Assembly (NCBI GenBank): GCA_039976075.1
Contig: JBDWFY010000011.1
Coordinates: 496,001 to 560,000, forward strand
DNA: 64,000 bases
DNA from: JBDWFY01 sp039976075
GTDB taxonomy: Bacteria; Pseudomonadota; Alphaproteobacteria; Rhizobiales; Stappiaceae
Reading direction: 5' to 3'
A program made the translations under genes and the position numbers. Of the stretch, positions 8,635-16,694 are shown piece by piece. How positions within the stretch are numbered: position 1 is the first letter of the stretch; every line of letters starts with the position of its first letter. The notes under the pieces are model-generated. The model saw only the letters and a program-made list of their open reading frames with translations. It was not told the origin of the DNA and made no database searches.

Positions 8635-9626
8635 TGGAATAACGCGTCCGGAATCCGCCTCTCCAATGCTTCTGGCCACGCACTCTCCCGCGAAAGGCGA
8701 ATGACAGCGATTCCGCGAAGGCCTGTTTTTACGTGCTCGATCCGGGCTGCAACGAGATCTTCCGGAATGCGGACACGGACGCGGAAGACCAACTGCTCAC
8801 GTTCGCTCATTGTCTCGACCTGCTTCGGAGTAAATTGGGCCTCTGGAGAGACGAAAGAGACGGTTGCCGGAATCGCATAGTCGGGCAGGGCGTCGAGTAC
8901 GATGCGCGCCTCGGATCCGATCGGCAGAAGCCCCGCCTCACGCGCTGGGAGAAACACCTCCATGTAGACGTTTTCAAGGCTGAGCAGTGTCAGGATCGGT
9001 CGACCCGAGCCGACGACTTCACCCGGCTCCGCCAGTCGATAAAGCACACGTCCGGGCATCGGAGCGAAGAGCGTGCTATCGTCGATCTGCGCCTCAATCC
9101 GGCGAACCTCGGCTTCCGCCGCCGCGATCTGGCTGTCAGTTGTCGCAACCCTGGCCTTGGCCGCCCCCAGTACTGCTTCGGCGACCTGTTTTGCGGTTTC
9201 GCGCTCTTCAAACACGGTCTCGGATATGTTCTGACCTGCCAGCAGAGCCTTTGCGCGGTCGAGCTCGTGCCCCGCTCGGAGCAACTCGGCTTGACGCTGG
9301 GCGACGACTGCCTGGGCTTCAGCTTTCGTCTGGCGCGCCAGTGACACTTCCGCCTTGGCCCGGTCAAGGACGGCGGAGATCTCGTCAATGTCCATTTCGA
9401 CCAGGATATCGCCCGCAGCAACCAGGCCACCCTCGACGGCGACGACGCTGGCGACGCGCCCGGCAATGGTCGGCGCGATTTCGACTTGTTCAGCCTCGAT
9501 CCTCCCATTGGCCTGAACAAAGCCAGCCGGTAACGCCTCGTTGTTGTCCGAGAAAAATACGTAAGCTGCCACGCCCGCGACCAAGAGCGCTATTGCGGCG
9601 AGAACCGCGCCTGTTTTTGTTTTCAT
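8631..9626 (-). CDS. HlyD family periplasmic adaptor (YhiI-like)
   Basis: A 331-residue membrane-fusion protein. It has an N-terminal anchor (about 5-24), the biotinyl-lipoyl-like half VEIAPTIAGRVASVVAVEGGLVAAGDILVEMD, a coiled-coil hairpin rich in Ala, Glu, Arg and Gln (about 90-190), the second half-motif PMPGRVLYRLAEPGEVVGSG and a beta-barrel part. It would link the inner-membrane ABC-2 exporter encoded just downstream to an outer-membrane channel, which is not encoded nearby. The ATG at 9626 is preferred over an in-frame GTG at 9653. A degraded copy of part of this gene lies at 12181-12290. Confidence 0.9.
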   Translation of the reverse strand: MKTKTGAVLAAIALLVAGVAAYVFFSDNNEALPAGFVQANGRIEAEQVEIAPTIAGRVASVVAVEGGLVAAGDILVEMDIDEISAVLDRAKAEVSLARQTKAEAQAVVAQRQAELLRAGHELDRAKALLAGQNISETVFEERETAKQVAEAVLGAAKARVATTDSQIAAAEAEVRRIEAQIDDSTLFAPMPGRVLYRLAEPGEVVGSGRPILTLLSLENVYMEVFLPAREAGLLPIGSEARIVLDALPDYAIPATVSFVSPEAQFTPKQVETMSEREQLVFRVRVRIPEDLVAARIEHVKTGLRGIAVIRLSRESAWPEALERRIPDALFQ

Positions 9627-9653
9627 GACTTGGTGCCCGGTAATTGACGACAC

Positions 9654-9949
9654 CTGTGGAGGTTACGTTCAAACTCCGGCGGCATGCCTTGCGTTGAATC
9701 AAATTGGTGCCGCTTAGTGGCAGAGGTTCCGACGGAGTCCGTGGCATGAAGTTCGTGTTCCGGATATTCAGATACACCAAAGACTGCGGTTGGCTGACAT
9801 TGGTGCATGCGTAGTGAACAGCGGTTTTGTCTGACTTGCCGACAATGGTGACCTCTGTAGACATTGACTTCGCGATTGCGCATCGTTCCGGTCAGCAATA
9901 CAATTTCGTCACAATGCTGAACTGCGGTAAGGCGGATTGGGGAGCAAGA
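9654..9949. other. Upstream region of the exporter operon, with a repeat copy
   Basis: About 300 bp with no convincing gene. It must hold the promoter of the hlyD operon. Positions about 9806-9860 resemble 12288-12345, including shared blocks such as GCCAATGGTGA versus GACAATGGTGA, so the pair is a diverged repeat. Confidence 0.45.
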
Positions 9950-11101
9950 TCAGTAGCCGGAGAACTGCTCAATGATCATGTCCTTGCTGGCGACACCGGC
10001 CGATTTGAGCATTTCCCTGGTGGACGCAACCATTTGCACAGGGCCGACGCAGTAGTATTTTGGTGCTCTGAGATCGGGGAGAGAGCGGGCCAACATCTCT
10101 TGATCGATCAGATTGACTTCACCGTCCCACGGCGCGCTGTCATCCTGAAGATCGGTCATGGTCGCGATTAGCCGGAAGTTGGCGTTGGTCTTTTGCAGAC
10201 CTTCCAATTCATCCAGAAAGGCCGCGGCCGAAGGATCACGGTTGGCGTAAAACAGTGTGATCTTGTGGGCCAGGCTGGAATGCGTGGCATGACGAACCAT
10301 CGACAGGAGAGGCGTGATGCCGATGCCTCCGGCGATGAACACAGCGGGGCGTGCCGGGTCACCATGCAGTGTGAAACTGCCATTCGGTCCTGCCAGATCC
10401 AGTTCAGCTTCATCTGGCAGCTCTTTCAGATCGCGTTTGAAAGCACTGTCGCTAATGCGGGTCGCCACGGTCAGTTGCGGTTCGTGGGGGGCACTGACGA
10501 TTGAGAGAATGCGGGATGCGCCCTTGCTATCGGTCGCGGCGAAGTGGGGCAGGGTCAGCCGAATCCACTGTCCAGCCTTATGGTCAAAGCCTCCTGGCTT
10601 GGTCATGTGGAATGCCATGGTGTCGGTCGCAATCATCTCCCGACCCACCAGCTTCACGTTGCTGGGCGGATTTCCTTTGCCCGACAAACGGATGCCGTCG
10701 CGCATGTTCAAACCCATCAGGCACAGGTTTACAGCGCCGGCAAGCAATTCCAGTCCCTGCAAGCCATAGAACACCGTGTCGAACTGACCGGCCGAGGCCC
10801 TTGCCTCAAGCAAGAAGGCCATTGGTACCAGAATTAGCAGGCCGTTCGCGCCGATGATTGGCATGCGTTTCTTCTTTGCGAGGACAAGCGTATCGGTTCG
10901 CCCGGCAGCGAGTGAAAACCCGGAACCGCCGACAATTGCCATGGCCGGGATCAGGATGAACATCCCAATAAGGATCGCTCCCTTGACCATGGCGATGGAA
11001 TCATAAGAGCCGAACAATTCGGAAATGACGGTCGATGACCAGAAGACGAGAATTGTCAGAAATCCGATCGCTCCGGCGATGGCATGGATGCGGGTTTTCA
11101 A
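9950..11101 (-). CDS. Membrane-anchored flavin/NAD(P)H oxidoreductase (ferredoxin-reductase fold)
   Basis: A 383-residue protein in two parts. Residues 1-140 contain four predicted membrane helices. Residues about 150-383 form a ferredoxin-NADP reductase-like module with an FAD-binding beta-barrel (SRILSIVSAP in the place of the usual RxYS block) and an NAD(P) site AGGIGITPLLSMV. It likely passes electrons from NAD(P)H to a membrane or small redox partner. The start is a TTG at 11101 with GGAG eight bases upstream. It is divergent from a monooxygenase-like gene and a MarR regulator, with a palindrome between them. The partner is unknown. Confidence 0.8.
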   Translation of the reverse strand: MKTRIHAIAGAIGFLTILVFWSSTVISELFGSYDSIAMVKGAILIGMFILIPAMAIVGGSGFSLAAGRTDTLVLAKKKRMPIIGANGLLILVPMAFLLEARASAGQFDTVFYGLQGLELLAGAVNLCLMGLNMRDGIRLSGKGNPPSNVKLVGREMIATDTMAFHMTKPGGFDHKAGQWIRLTLPHFAATDSKGASRILSIVSAPHEPQLTVATRISDSAFKRDLKELPDEAELDLAGPNGSFTLHGDPARPAVFIAGGIGITPLLSMVRHATHSSLAHKITLFYANRDPSAAAFLDELEGLQKTNANFRLIATMTDLQDDSAPWDGEVNLIDQEMLARSLPDLRAPKYYCVGPVQMVASTREMLKSAGVASKDMIIEQFSGY

Positions 11102-11149
11102 GGCTATGCTCCGTTGTGAAATTATTTATACAGCTTGCTATATACATAC

Positions 11150-11161
11150 ATAGCCGGCTAT
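11150..11161. promoter_or_regulatory. Perfect 12-bp palindrome in a divergent promoter region
   Basis: ATAGCCGGCTAT is its own reverse complement. It lies 48 bases upstream of the TTG of the flavin reductase gene and 90 bases upstream of the monooxygenase ATG, in an AT-rich stretch (11121-11170) that must carry both promoters. A MarR-type regulator gene follows at 11638, making this a plausible MarR operator. The match to that regulator is inference. Confidence 0.5.
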
Positions 11162-11250
11162 TAATATGCAACCCTGGCTTTGATGACGTTCACCGATGGT
11201 GGTGTTGTCTTTGCCGCAATGAAATCCAAAATATCGGGATCAAATCAGTC

Positions 11251-11568
11251 ATGAATGATGCAGCAAACCAGAGCACCGACGTCACTCTCATTAACGTGTT
11301 TGAAGTTCCCAAAGGGGCACTGGATGCGGCAATCGAGGCCTGGACCCGCGGTCGCGATTTTTTACAAACGCAGCCAGGATATGTGTCCACTGCGCTTCAC
11401 AAGTCCATCGCTCCAGATGCCAAGTTTGCGCTGGTTAATATCGCGATTTGGGAAAGCCCCGACGCCTTTAAAGCGGCAAGTGCGGCAATGCATGCTGCTG
11501 GCCTGGCACCGAAGATCGACGGGCTGAGCTTTACGCCCGGTCTCTACACCATCATCGCAAGAGACTGA
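11251..11568 (+). CDS. Antibiotic biosynthesis monooxygenase (ABM) domain protein
   Basis: A 105-residue single-domain protein of the dimeric alpha+beta barrel fold: VTLINVFEVPKGALDAAIEAWTRG, then QPGYVSTALHKS and NIAIWESPDAFKAA. Such proteins are cofactor-free oxygenases acting on quinone-like or reactive carbonyl substrates, or heme-degrading relatives. ATG 11251 is preferred because the family pattern starts at once; the open frame upstream is promoter region. It is followed after 69 bp by a MarR regulator and is divergent from the flavin reductase, suggesting a small redox-stress or quinone-response cassette. Confidence 0.8.
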   Translation: MNDAANQSTDVTLINVFEVPKGALDAAIEAWTRGRDFLQTQPGYVSTALHKSIAPDAKFALVNIAIWESPDAFKAASAAMHAAGLAPKIDGLSFTPGLYTIIARD

Positions 11569-11637
11569 GGGTCAAGACCAAAAAAATACCCGGTAACTCA
11601 ACGGTCTATCTGTCCTTGCGTACCATGCTATGCCATA

Positions 11638-12081
11638 GTGAATCGCAATATGACTTTTGATCGCAATTCCTCCGCCGGGTATCTCATACACCACATGGCT
11701 CGACTCTGTTTCGAAGAGTTGCGCAAACGCATCGAGCCACTTGGGATCGTGCCTGGGCAATTTCCAGCTCTGCTGGCGCTTTGGCAGCAGGACGAGCAGA
11801 CACAACGCGCGCTTGTGGAGAAACTCGATGTCGAACAGGCGACGATGGCCAACACCCTCAACCGAATGGAACGAGATGGGCTGATCACACGGCGAGAGCA
11901 CCCTGAGGATGGGCGCGCTCGGGTGATCTATTTGACGGAAAAGGCAAAAGCGATCCGCGACGATGCCTACGCAGCTGCAACGGAAGTCAATGCAAATATG
12001 CTTGACGATTTCTCTGATGAAGAACGGTCACAGTTCATCGACTTCATGCAGCGTACGATACAGACACTGCGCGAGCCGTAG
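11638..12081 (+). CDS. MarR family transcriptional regulator
   Basis: A 147-residue winged-helix regulator. The wing region reads VEQATMANTLNRMERDGLITRREHPEDGRARVIYLTEKA, the standard MarR recognition helix and beta-hairpin, with dimerising helices at both ends. The start is GTG 11638 or ATG 11650, with no strong ribosome site for either. It sits directly behind the ABM gene and shares a promoter region with the flavin reductase, so it probably represses both until a phenolic, quinone or oxidant ligand binds. There are few Cys, so control is more likely by ligand than by disulfide. Confidence 0.88.
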   Translation: MNRNMTFDRNSSAGYLIHHMARLCFEELRKRIEPLGIVPGQFPALLALWQQDEQTQRALVEKLDVEQATMANTLNRMERDGLITRREHPEDGRARVIYLTEKAKAIRDDAYAAATEVNANMLDDFSDEERSQFIDFMQRTIQTLREP

Positions 12082-12180
12082 GACAACGCTCAAAGTCATC
12101 TGAAAACGTCATGCACATAGTGGCGACAAACATCAGATAGAAACCGGTCCCAATGATGACAGGTAGACATTGAGTCGTCA

Positions 12181-12292
12181 GGCGCGGCCAGTCGCTTCGG
12201 CAACTTGTCGCGCGGTTTCGCGCTCCTAGAAAACGGTGTCTGATATGTTCTGACCTGCCAGCAGAGCCTATGCGCGGTCGAACTCATGCACG
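12181..12292 (-). pseudogene. Remnant of an hlyD-like gene
   Basis: About 105 bp align at roughly 85 percent with 9175-9290, inside the hlyD gene. Shared runs include GCGGTTTCGCGCTC and GATATGTTCTGACCTGCC. A TAG interrupts the hlyD frame here, and no open frame of useful length remains. It is a decayed partial copy on the minus strand, embedded in the 360-bp non-coding gap 12082-12441. Confidence 0.6.
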
Positions 12293-12345
12293 CTCGGCGA
12301 ACAACTGATTTGTCCGCCTTACCGCCAATGGTGAACCCGGTAGCG
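12288..12345. repeat. Diverged repeat matching 9806-9860
   Basis: Directly next to the hlyD remnant is a stretch resembling the region upstream of the intact hlyD operon (identity about 70 percent by eye over 55 bp, shared block AATGGTGA). In the intact locus the two stretches are more than 500 bp apart, so an internal deletion in a duplicated copy would explain their junction. A dispersed non-coding repeat is the alternative. Confidence 0.4.
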
Positions 12346-12441
12346 AATGGCGGGATGGAGCCCAAACTGCGCAATGCTGCATCTTGCGCTAATGTCGGCT
12401 ACCGGGCGAGGAGCAGTGCGAACCACCTCGCCCATTTTTGG

Positions 12442-13401
12442 TCAAATGCTCCAACTGAACCCCGTCGCCTTTTCAGACACATCCCACAGCTTTGACATGA
12501 CAGTTTTGTCGTGGGCATGAGGATGCAGTGTGCCCTTTCCGACCGGGCCGACGAATTCCATTCGGCCTGTTGGGCCGTAGAGCGCCCGCTGTTCCAGCCC
12601 ACTTTCGGTAGCACACATAACTTCCGGGTACGCGCCTTTTTCGGCAGTTTGTACCATTGGCGACTTGCTCATAAGCCACCACGCCAGCCGAGTCACAAGG
12701 CCGCCGCTTGTGCTGATCAGCGATGTTGCAGAAGAACCGGGGTGGCATACATAGACGTCTACGTTCTGGCCTGCGGCCTTGACGCGATCTTGCAGTTCAT
12801 ACGCAAACATCATCTGTGCCAGCTTGGATTGACTGTAGACCGGGTTGGCGCTGTAGTTTTTGTCCCAGTTCATATCGTCGAACTGGATCGTCTTGATCCC
12901 CATGTTGTAACCAAGGCTAGCCACGACCACGATCCGGCCCTGCGCCTCCTGAATGCGGTCAAAAAGCATCCCGCACAACACGAAGTGGCCATAGTGGTTG
13001 GTACCAAGTTGGCTTTCAAATCCGTCGATGGTCAGCTTCTGTGTCGGCACCTGCGCGATAGCCGCATTACAGATCAGTGCGTCGATGGGAGGAATTGTTG
13101 CCAGCACCTCATCTGCCGCTACGCGAACACTTGCAAGCTCAGACAGGTCCATGCGAACAAAGCTGACATCGGCGTTTGGCCCGAGCTCTTCTTTCAGTTC
13201 TTTGACAGCGGTGGTGGATTTCTCAGTGCTGCGGTTCAGCATCACCACTTTTGCGCCCTTTGATAGAAGAATGCGGGAGGCTTGGAATCCGGCACCGGCG
13301 TTGCCCCCGGTGATGACATACGTTTTGCCCACGAGTGAGCCGAGCTGCTCGGGCGTCCAACCCTTTGGTCCAAAAGTCTTGTCTGGCATTGTCATTCTCA
13401 T
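12442..13401 (-). CDS. Short-chain dehydrogenase/reductase (protochlorophyllide reductase/retinol dehydrogenase-like group)
   Basis: A 319-residue SDR with the NAD(P) motif TGGNAGAG (about 31-38), CNAA in place of NNAG, and the catalytic YSQSK. The cofactor loop ends MLNRSTEKS, with an Arg that suggests NADP(H). The long C-terminal part, with YGPTGRMEFVGPVGKG, resembles the extended SDRs related to light-dependent protochlorophyllide reductase and retinol dehydrogenases rather than FabG. It is divergent from an AraC regulator 148 bp away. There are three in-frame ATGs (13401, 13395, 13389) and no clear ribosome site. Confidence 0.85.
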   Translation of the reverse strand: MRMTMPDKTFGPKGWTPEQLGSLVGKTYVITGGNAGAGFQASRILLSKGAKVVMLNRSTEKSTTAVKELKEELGPNADVSFVRMDLSELASVRVAADEVLATIPPIDALICNAAIAQVPTQKLTIDGFESQLGTNHYGHFVLCGMLFDRIQEAQGRIVVVASLGYNMGIKTIQFDDMNWDKNYSANPVYSQSKLAQMMFAYELQDRVKAAGQNVDVYVCHPGSSATSLISTSGGLVTRLAWWLMSKSPMVQTAEKGAYPEVMCATESGLEQRALYGPTGRMEFVGPVGKGTLHPHAHDKTVMSKLWDVSEKATGFSWSI

Positions 13402-13549
13402 TGTGCCGCAGGCATTCTTGCCGTGCGTGATGCTTTTCTGTCTTGAATATGTAAATAGCTCTCATAACGACTGAAAAACACGCGAATTCGTCGCGTTTTC
13501 TTGCCTGATTGTATCAAAGCCATTGCGAGGGTGTGCTGGGAGGCTTTAA

Positions 13550-14467
13550 ATGACTCGCATGAGCAAAGAACAGATCATGCAACTTATAGCTTCTCGCACC
13601 GATGATGACGGCCTGACAGAAACCGGTATCAAGGGAGTGCACCTGTTTCGGGCAACCCAAGCAATCCCCTGTGTGCCGGCTGTCTACGAACCCTGCGTCG
13701 TAGCCATTGTGAGTGGGGCCAAAGAGGCTGTCCTTGATGGCCACCGATATGTCTATGACGACAGCAAGTACCTGTGCTGCCCAATGTCGATGCCAATTAA
13801 AGCGGGCACGCCCGCCGCATCGCCCGACAATCCTCTCTATGGCGTTTACATCTCGCTCGATCAGCACGTTATGACTGCGCTCGCGATGCAGATGGAGAAC
13901 GCCGGAGGCGTACTACCCATGGGCAAAGGCGGCCCGCGTGCGCAAGGGATCAAACTGGCCCGATGGGATGATGCCTTTACCGATGCTCTCCATCGGCTGC
14001 TAGACCTTGGAGCCAGCCTGACGGATGCAGCGGTCCTTGAGGACGGGAGATTGCGAGAGTTGTATTATGCAATCTTAAAGGGTGATGCGGGCATATTTGC
14101 ACGTCAGTCCTTTGGCGCCGGCAACGCCATTGCGCGGTCCATCGCACATATTTCAGCCCAGCTGGATGCGCCGATTTCGATTGATGAGATTGCGACCCGC
14201 TCGGGCATGAGCCGGGCCGTGTTTCACCGAAAGTTCAAGCAGGCTACCAAGATGGCACCGATCCAATTCGTCAAGTCGATGCGACTGAATACCGCCGCGA
14301 TGAAGATTGCAGGGGGCATGAAGGTAAACGAGGCGGCGCTGGATGTCGGCTATGTCAGCCCGTCTCAGTTCAGCAGAGAGTTTAAACGCATGTACGGGCA
14401 ATCGCCGCGACAATGGAGTGAGGCCCAACACCTTCCGATGGGAGTGACCCAGGGTCCAGAAAGCTGA
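13550..14467 (+). CDS. AraC family regulator (AraC_N type) divergent from the SDR gene
   Basis: A 305-residue regulator with an N-terminal AraC_N cupin-like domain (about 20-180, opening with the family-typical LTETGIKGVHLFRATQAIPCVPAVYEPC, shown here in pieces) and a C-terminal double helix-turn-helix (about 200-295; MSRAVFHRKFK, then VGYVSPSQFSREFKRMYGQSPRQW). Members of this group usually activate an adjacent divergent oxidoreductase gene, which fits the SDR at 12442. ATG 13550 has GGGAGG about 15 bases upstream. The effector is unknown. Confidence 0.9.
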   Translation: MTRMSKEQIMQLIASRTDDDGLTETGIKGVHLFRATQAIPCVPAVYEPCVVAIVSGAKEAVLDGHRYVYDDSKYLCCPMSMPIKAGTPAASPDNPLYGVYISLDQHVMTALAMQMENAGGVLPMGKGGPRAQGIKLARWDDAFTDALHRLLDLGASLTDAAVLEDGRLRELYYAILKGDAGIFARQSFGAGNAIARSIAHISAQLDAPISIDEIATRSGMSRAVFHRKFKQATKMAPIQFVKSMRLNTAAMKIAGGMKVNEAALDVGYVSPSQFSREFKRMYGQSPRQWSEAQHLPMGVTQGPES

Positions 14468-14644
14468 TCGTGGCTTTGTCTAAAGCGAACGTTGATCCAC
14501 GTAATTCAAACGTCAGCTTAGTCCCGCGTTGCTGACTTGGAAATTGTGAGCATTGTAGCGATTGACCAATGAAGTATTGTTTATTTGAATAATCAAAGGT
14601 GATGGCTATCGTGGGTTTAGTGTTCTGAAGCAAAAGAAACAGCC

Positions 14645-15418
14645 ATGGCATCCACTGTAAGTCTCATGTTTCGCCTTAGCCGCGGACTATTCTACTTTCT
14701 CCTGGCCCTCTTCATTCTTCCTGCACTCCTTCACCTGGGCGTTTGGAGCATGATGGAACGACCCGCGGGATGGCGACAGGCGGACTGGTCAAGTGCCGGA
14801 ATTTTGCCGCAAACCGCTCCGAAAAACGAAGCGGCGATTTATGTTTTGACTGCACGCACCGGCGGCCTCAAGGGTGCGTTCGCAACGCATTCCTGGCTGG
14901 TATTGAAGCCCTTGGGTTCCAGCAGCTACGACCGTTATGATGTGGTGGGCTGGGGCAATCCTGTTCGCAAAAATGCCTATGATGCGGATGGTCGTTGGTA
15001 TTCCAACAAGCCTGTGATCAACCATCAGGTTGTCGGCGTGAAGGCTGAAAAGCTTCTGCCGCAGGTCGAACAGGCCATTGCCACCTATCGCTGGCGTGAA
15101 CGCGGAGATTACACCCTCTGGCCCGGACCGAATTCCAATACGTTTGTGGCGAGTGTTTTGAGGCAGGTTCCCAACCTTGCGGCCTCCACACCCGGTACTG
15201 CCGTGGGCCGGGACTTTCCTGTCGATGGCAGATGGATAGGCCGCCGGGAAAATGGCGCTCTGTTTGCTACCCTGGGAGGATATCTGGGCATCGTGATCGG
15301 GGGCGGCATTGGTTTGGAAATCAATTTTTTAGGTCTCGTGGCCGGGATCAATCCCTCCGCACAGCAAGTGCTGGTTCCCGCATTCGGGGCTTTCAATTTT
15401 TCAAACCTGGGTGGTTAG
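14645..15418 (+). CDS. DUF3750 domain protein, membrane anchored
   Basis: A 257-residue protein with one N-terminal membrane helix (about 12-34) and a periplasmic domain of the DUF3750 type, recognised from YVLTARTGGLKGAFATHSWLVLK, DVVGWGNPVR and LWPGPNSNTFVASVLRQVP. A Gly-rich hydrophobic segment near 215-235 may be a second membrane helix. The conserved His, Ser and Asn pattern hints at a hydrolase-like fold, but no activity is established. It stands alone, on the same strand as the sulfotransferase gene 118 bp downstream. Confidence 0.85.
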   Translation: MASTVSLMFRLSRGLFYFLLALFILPALLHLGVWSMMERPAGWRQADWSSAGILPQTAPKNEAAIYVLTARTGGLKGAFATHSWLVLKPLGSSSYDRYDVVGWGNPVRKNAYDADGRWYSNKPVINHQVVGVKAEKLLPQVEQAIATYRWRERGDYTLWPGPNSNTFVASVLRQVPNLAASTPGTAVGRDFPVDGRWIGRRENGALFATLGGYLGIVIGGGIGLEINFLGLVAGINPSAQQVLVPAFGAFNFSNLGG

Positions 15419-15536
15419 CCGACCGGCGTTCATCCATTCCATTGCCCACAGCGTGCCGACGTTTCGATAGTTTTCGCTGGCGTTCATGCGAAATTGACTT
15501 ACTCTGCGTCAGCATCACGTTGGGGGGCAGGGTAGC

Positions 15537-16172
15537 ATGGCTATGAAAGTGATCGGTTCCGGTTTTGGTCGCACGGGTACAAAATCTCTGAAGGAAGCTC
15601 TGGAAATTCTGGGCTTCGGGCCGTGCCACCACATGTACGAGGTTGTCGAGAACCTTGATCAGGTGCCAAATTGGCAGGCCCTGGTGGATGGTGAAAAGAC
15701 CGACCTGAGCACAGTTTACAAAGGGTACGCCAGCCAGGTTGATTGGCCGGGAGCCCATTTTTGGCGGCAGTCAATGGCATCTTTCCCAAAGGCTAAAGTA
15801 CTGCACTCCGTCCGTCCCGCCGAGAAGTGGTGGGCCAGCTTTGACAGGACAATCGGCAAATTGATGGAAAAATATCCGTCCATGGACCTGCCTCCGCCGA
15901 TCCGTGAAATACTTGACATGAATAGGAATTTTATTGGCGAGCAGACGTTTGGCGGTAATTTTCGGAACCGCGAAGCTGCAATTGCCGCCTTTGAGCAAAG
16001 GACGGCGGATGTTCGTGCTGCAGTGCCAGCCGATAAGCTGTTGGTCTTTGATGTTGCAGAGGGCTGGGAACCGCTGTGCGCCTTCCTTGAAGTGCCGGTT
16101 CCAGGCATTCCGTTTCCCCATCACAATCTAAGAGCAGACTTCTGGGAAGTTTTGGGCGGTGAACCAACTTAA
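15537..16172 (+). CDS. Sulfotransferase family protein
   Basis: A 211-residue P-loop enzyme. The PAPS-binding 5' loop is GSGFGRTGTKSLKEALE (residues about 7-23) and a 3'-phosphate-binding region follows at KVLHSVRPAEKWWASF. The DVAEGWEPLCAFLEVPVP near the C-terminus is typical of the small sulfotransferases that group with alphaproteobacterial and eukaryotic homologues of PF17784. It would transfer sulfate from PAPS to an unknown acceptor. ATG 15537 follows a G-rich ribosome site. There is no PAPS synthesis gene nearby. Confidence 0.85.
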   Translation: MAMKVIGSGFGRTGTKSLKEALEILGFGPCHHMYEVVENLDQVPNWQALVDGEKTDLSTVYKGYASQVDWPGAHFWRQSMASFPKAKVLHSVRPAEKWWASFDRTIGKLMEKYPSMDLPPPIREILDMNRNFIGEQTFGGNFRNREAAIAAFEQRTADVRAAVPADKLLVFDVAEGWEPLCAFLEVPVPGIPFPHHNLRADFWEVLGGEPT

Positions 16173-16694
16173 CGCCGGGCAGGCCCCCAGGGTCTGTCAG
16201 TTGGCTGTAGCGGGCAGGGGCGAACGCATGGCAACTGCCTTTCAAAGGTGACAAAGAAATCAAGTCGGGTGTGGAAACTCTTTCTTCCGGCACCGTGGCA
16301 CACCATCGAAAGCGGTCACCTGTACCTGCAATTTGGATAGTAGTAAGGTCCGTATCGCTATTGCTGCTGCACCCCGCATCGAATGGCGATAGTGAGCCCG
16401 TAGCAGAAGGTTTTCATTCCTGAATTGTGAATTGTTGACTACTGCTTCGCATCTTATTTTTTACTTACTTTGAAGTTAGCACCTTTTTAGCGCACTGGCC
16501 CATCCACTATCAAAACACTGACGATCCGCGCTTGCCAACGCCGTGGCGGAACCACGCCATGCGACGTCCCCATCGTTTGTCGCTCCGCTTGCTATGTGCT
16601 GGTCACTTTTGCGGTTGCAACAGGAAACTCGGACAAGAGTGACACTTGAAAACATATATTTTATCGGCAATCTCACGGCACAAATTACTGGAGC
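16173..16694. other. 522-bp gap with no recognisable gene
   Basis: I see no convincing reading frame, tRNA or terminator. The second half (16430-16690) is more AT-rich than its surroundings and presumably carries the promoter of the TPR gene. Confidence 0.5.
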
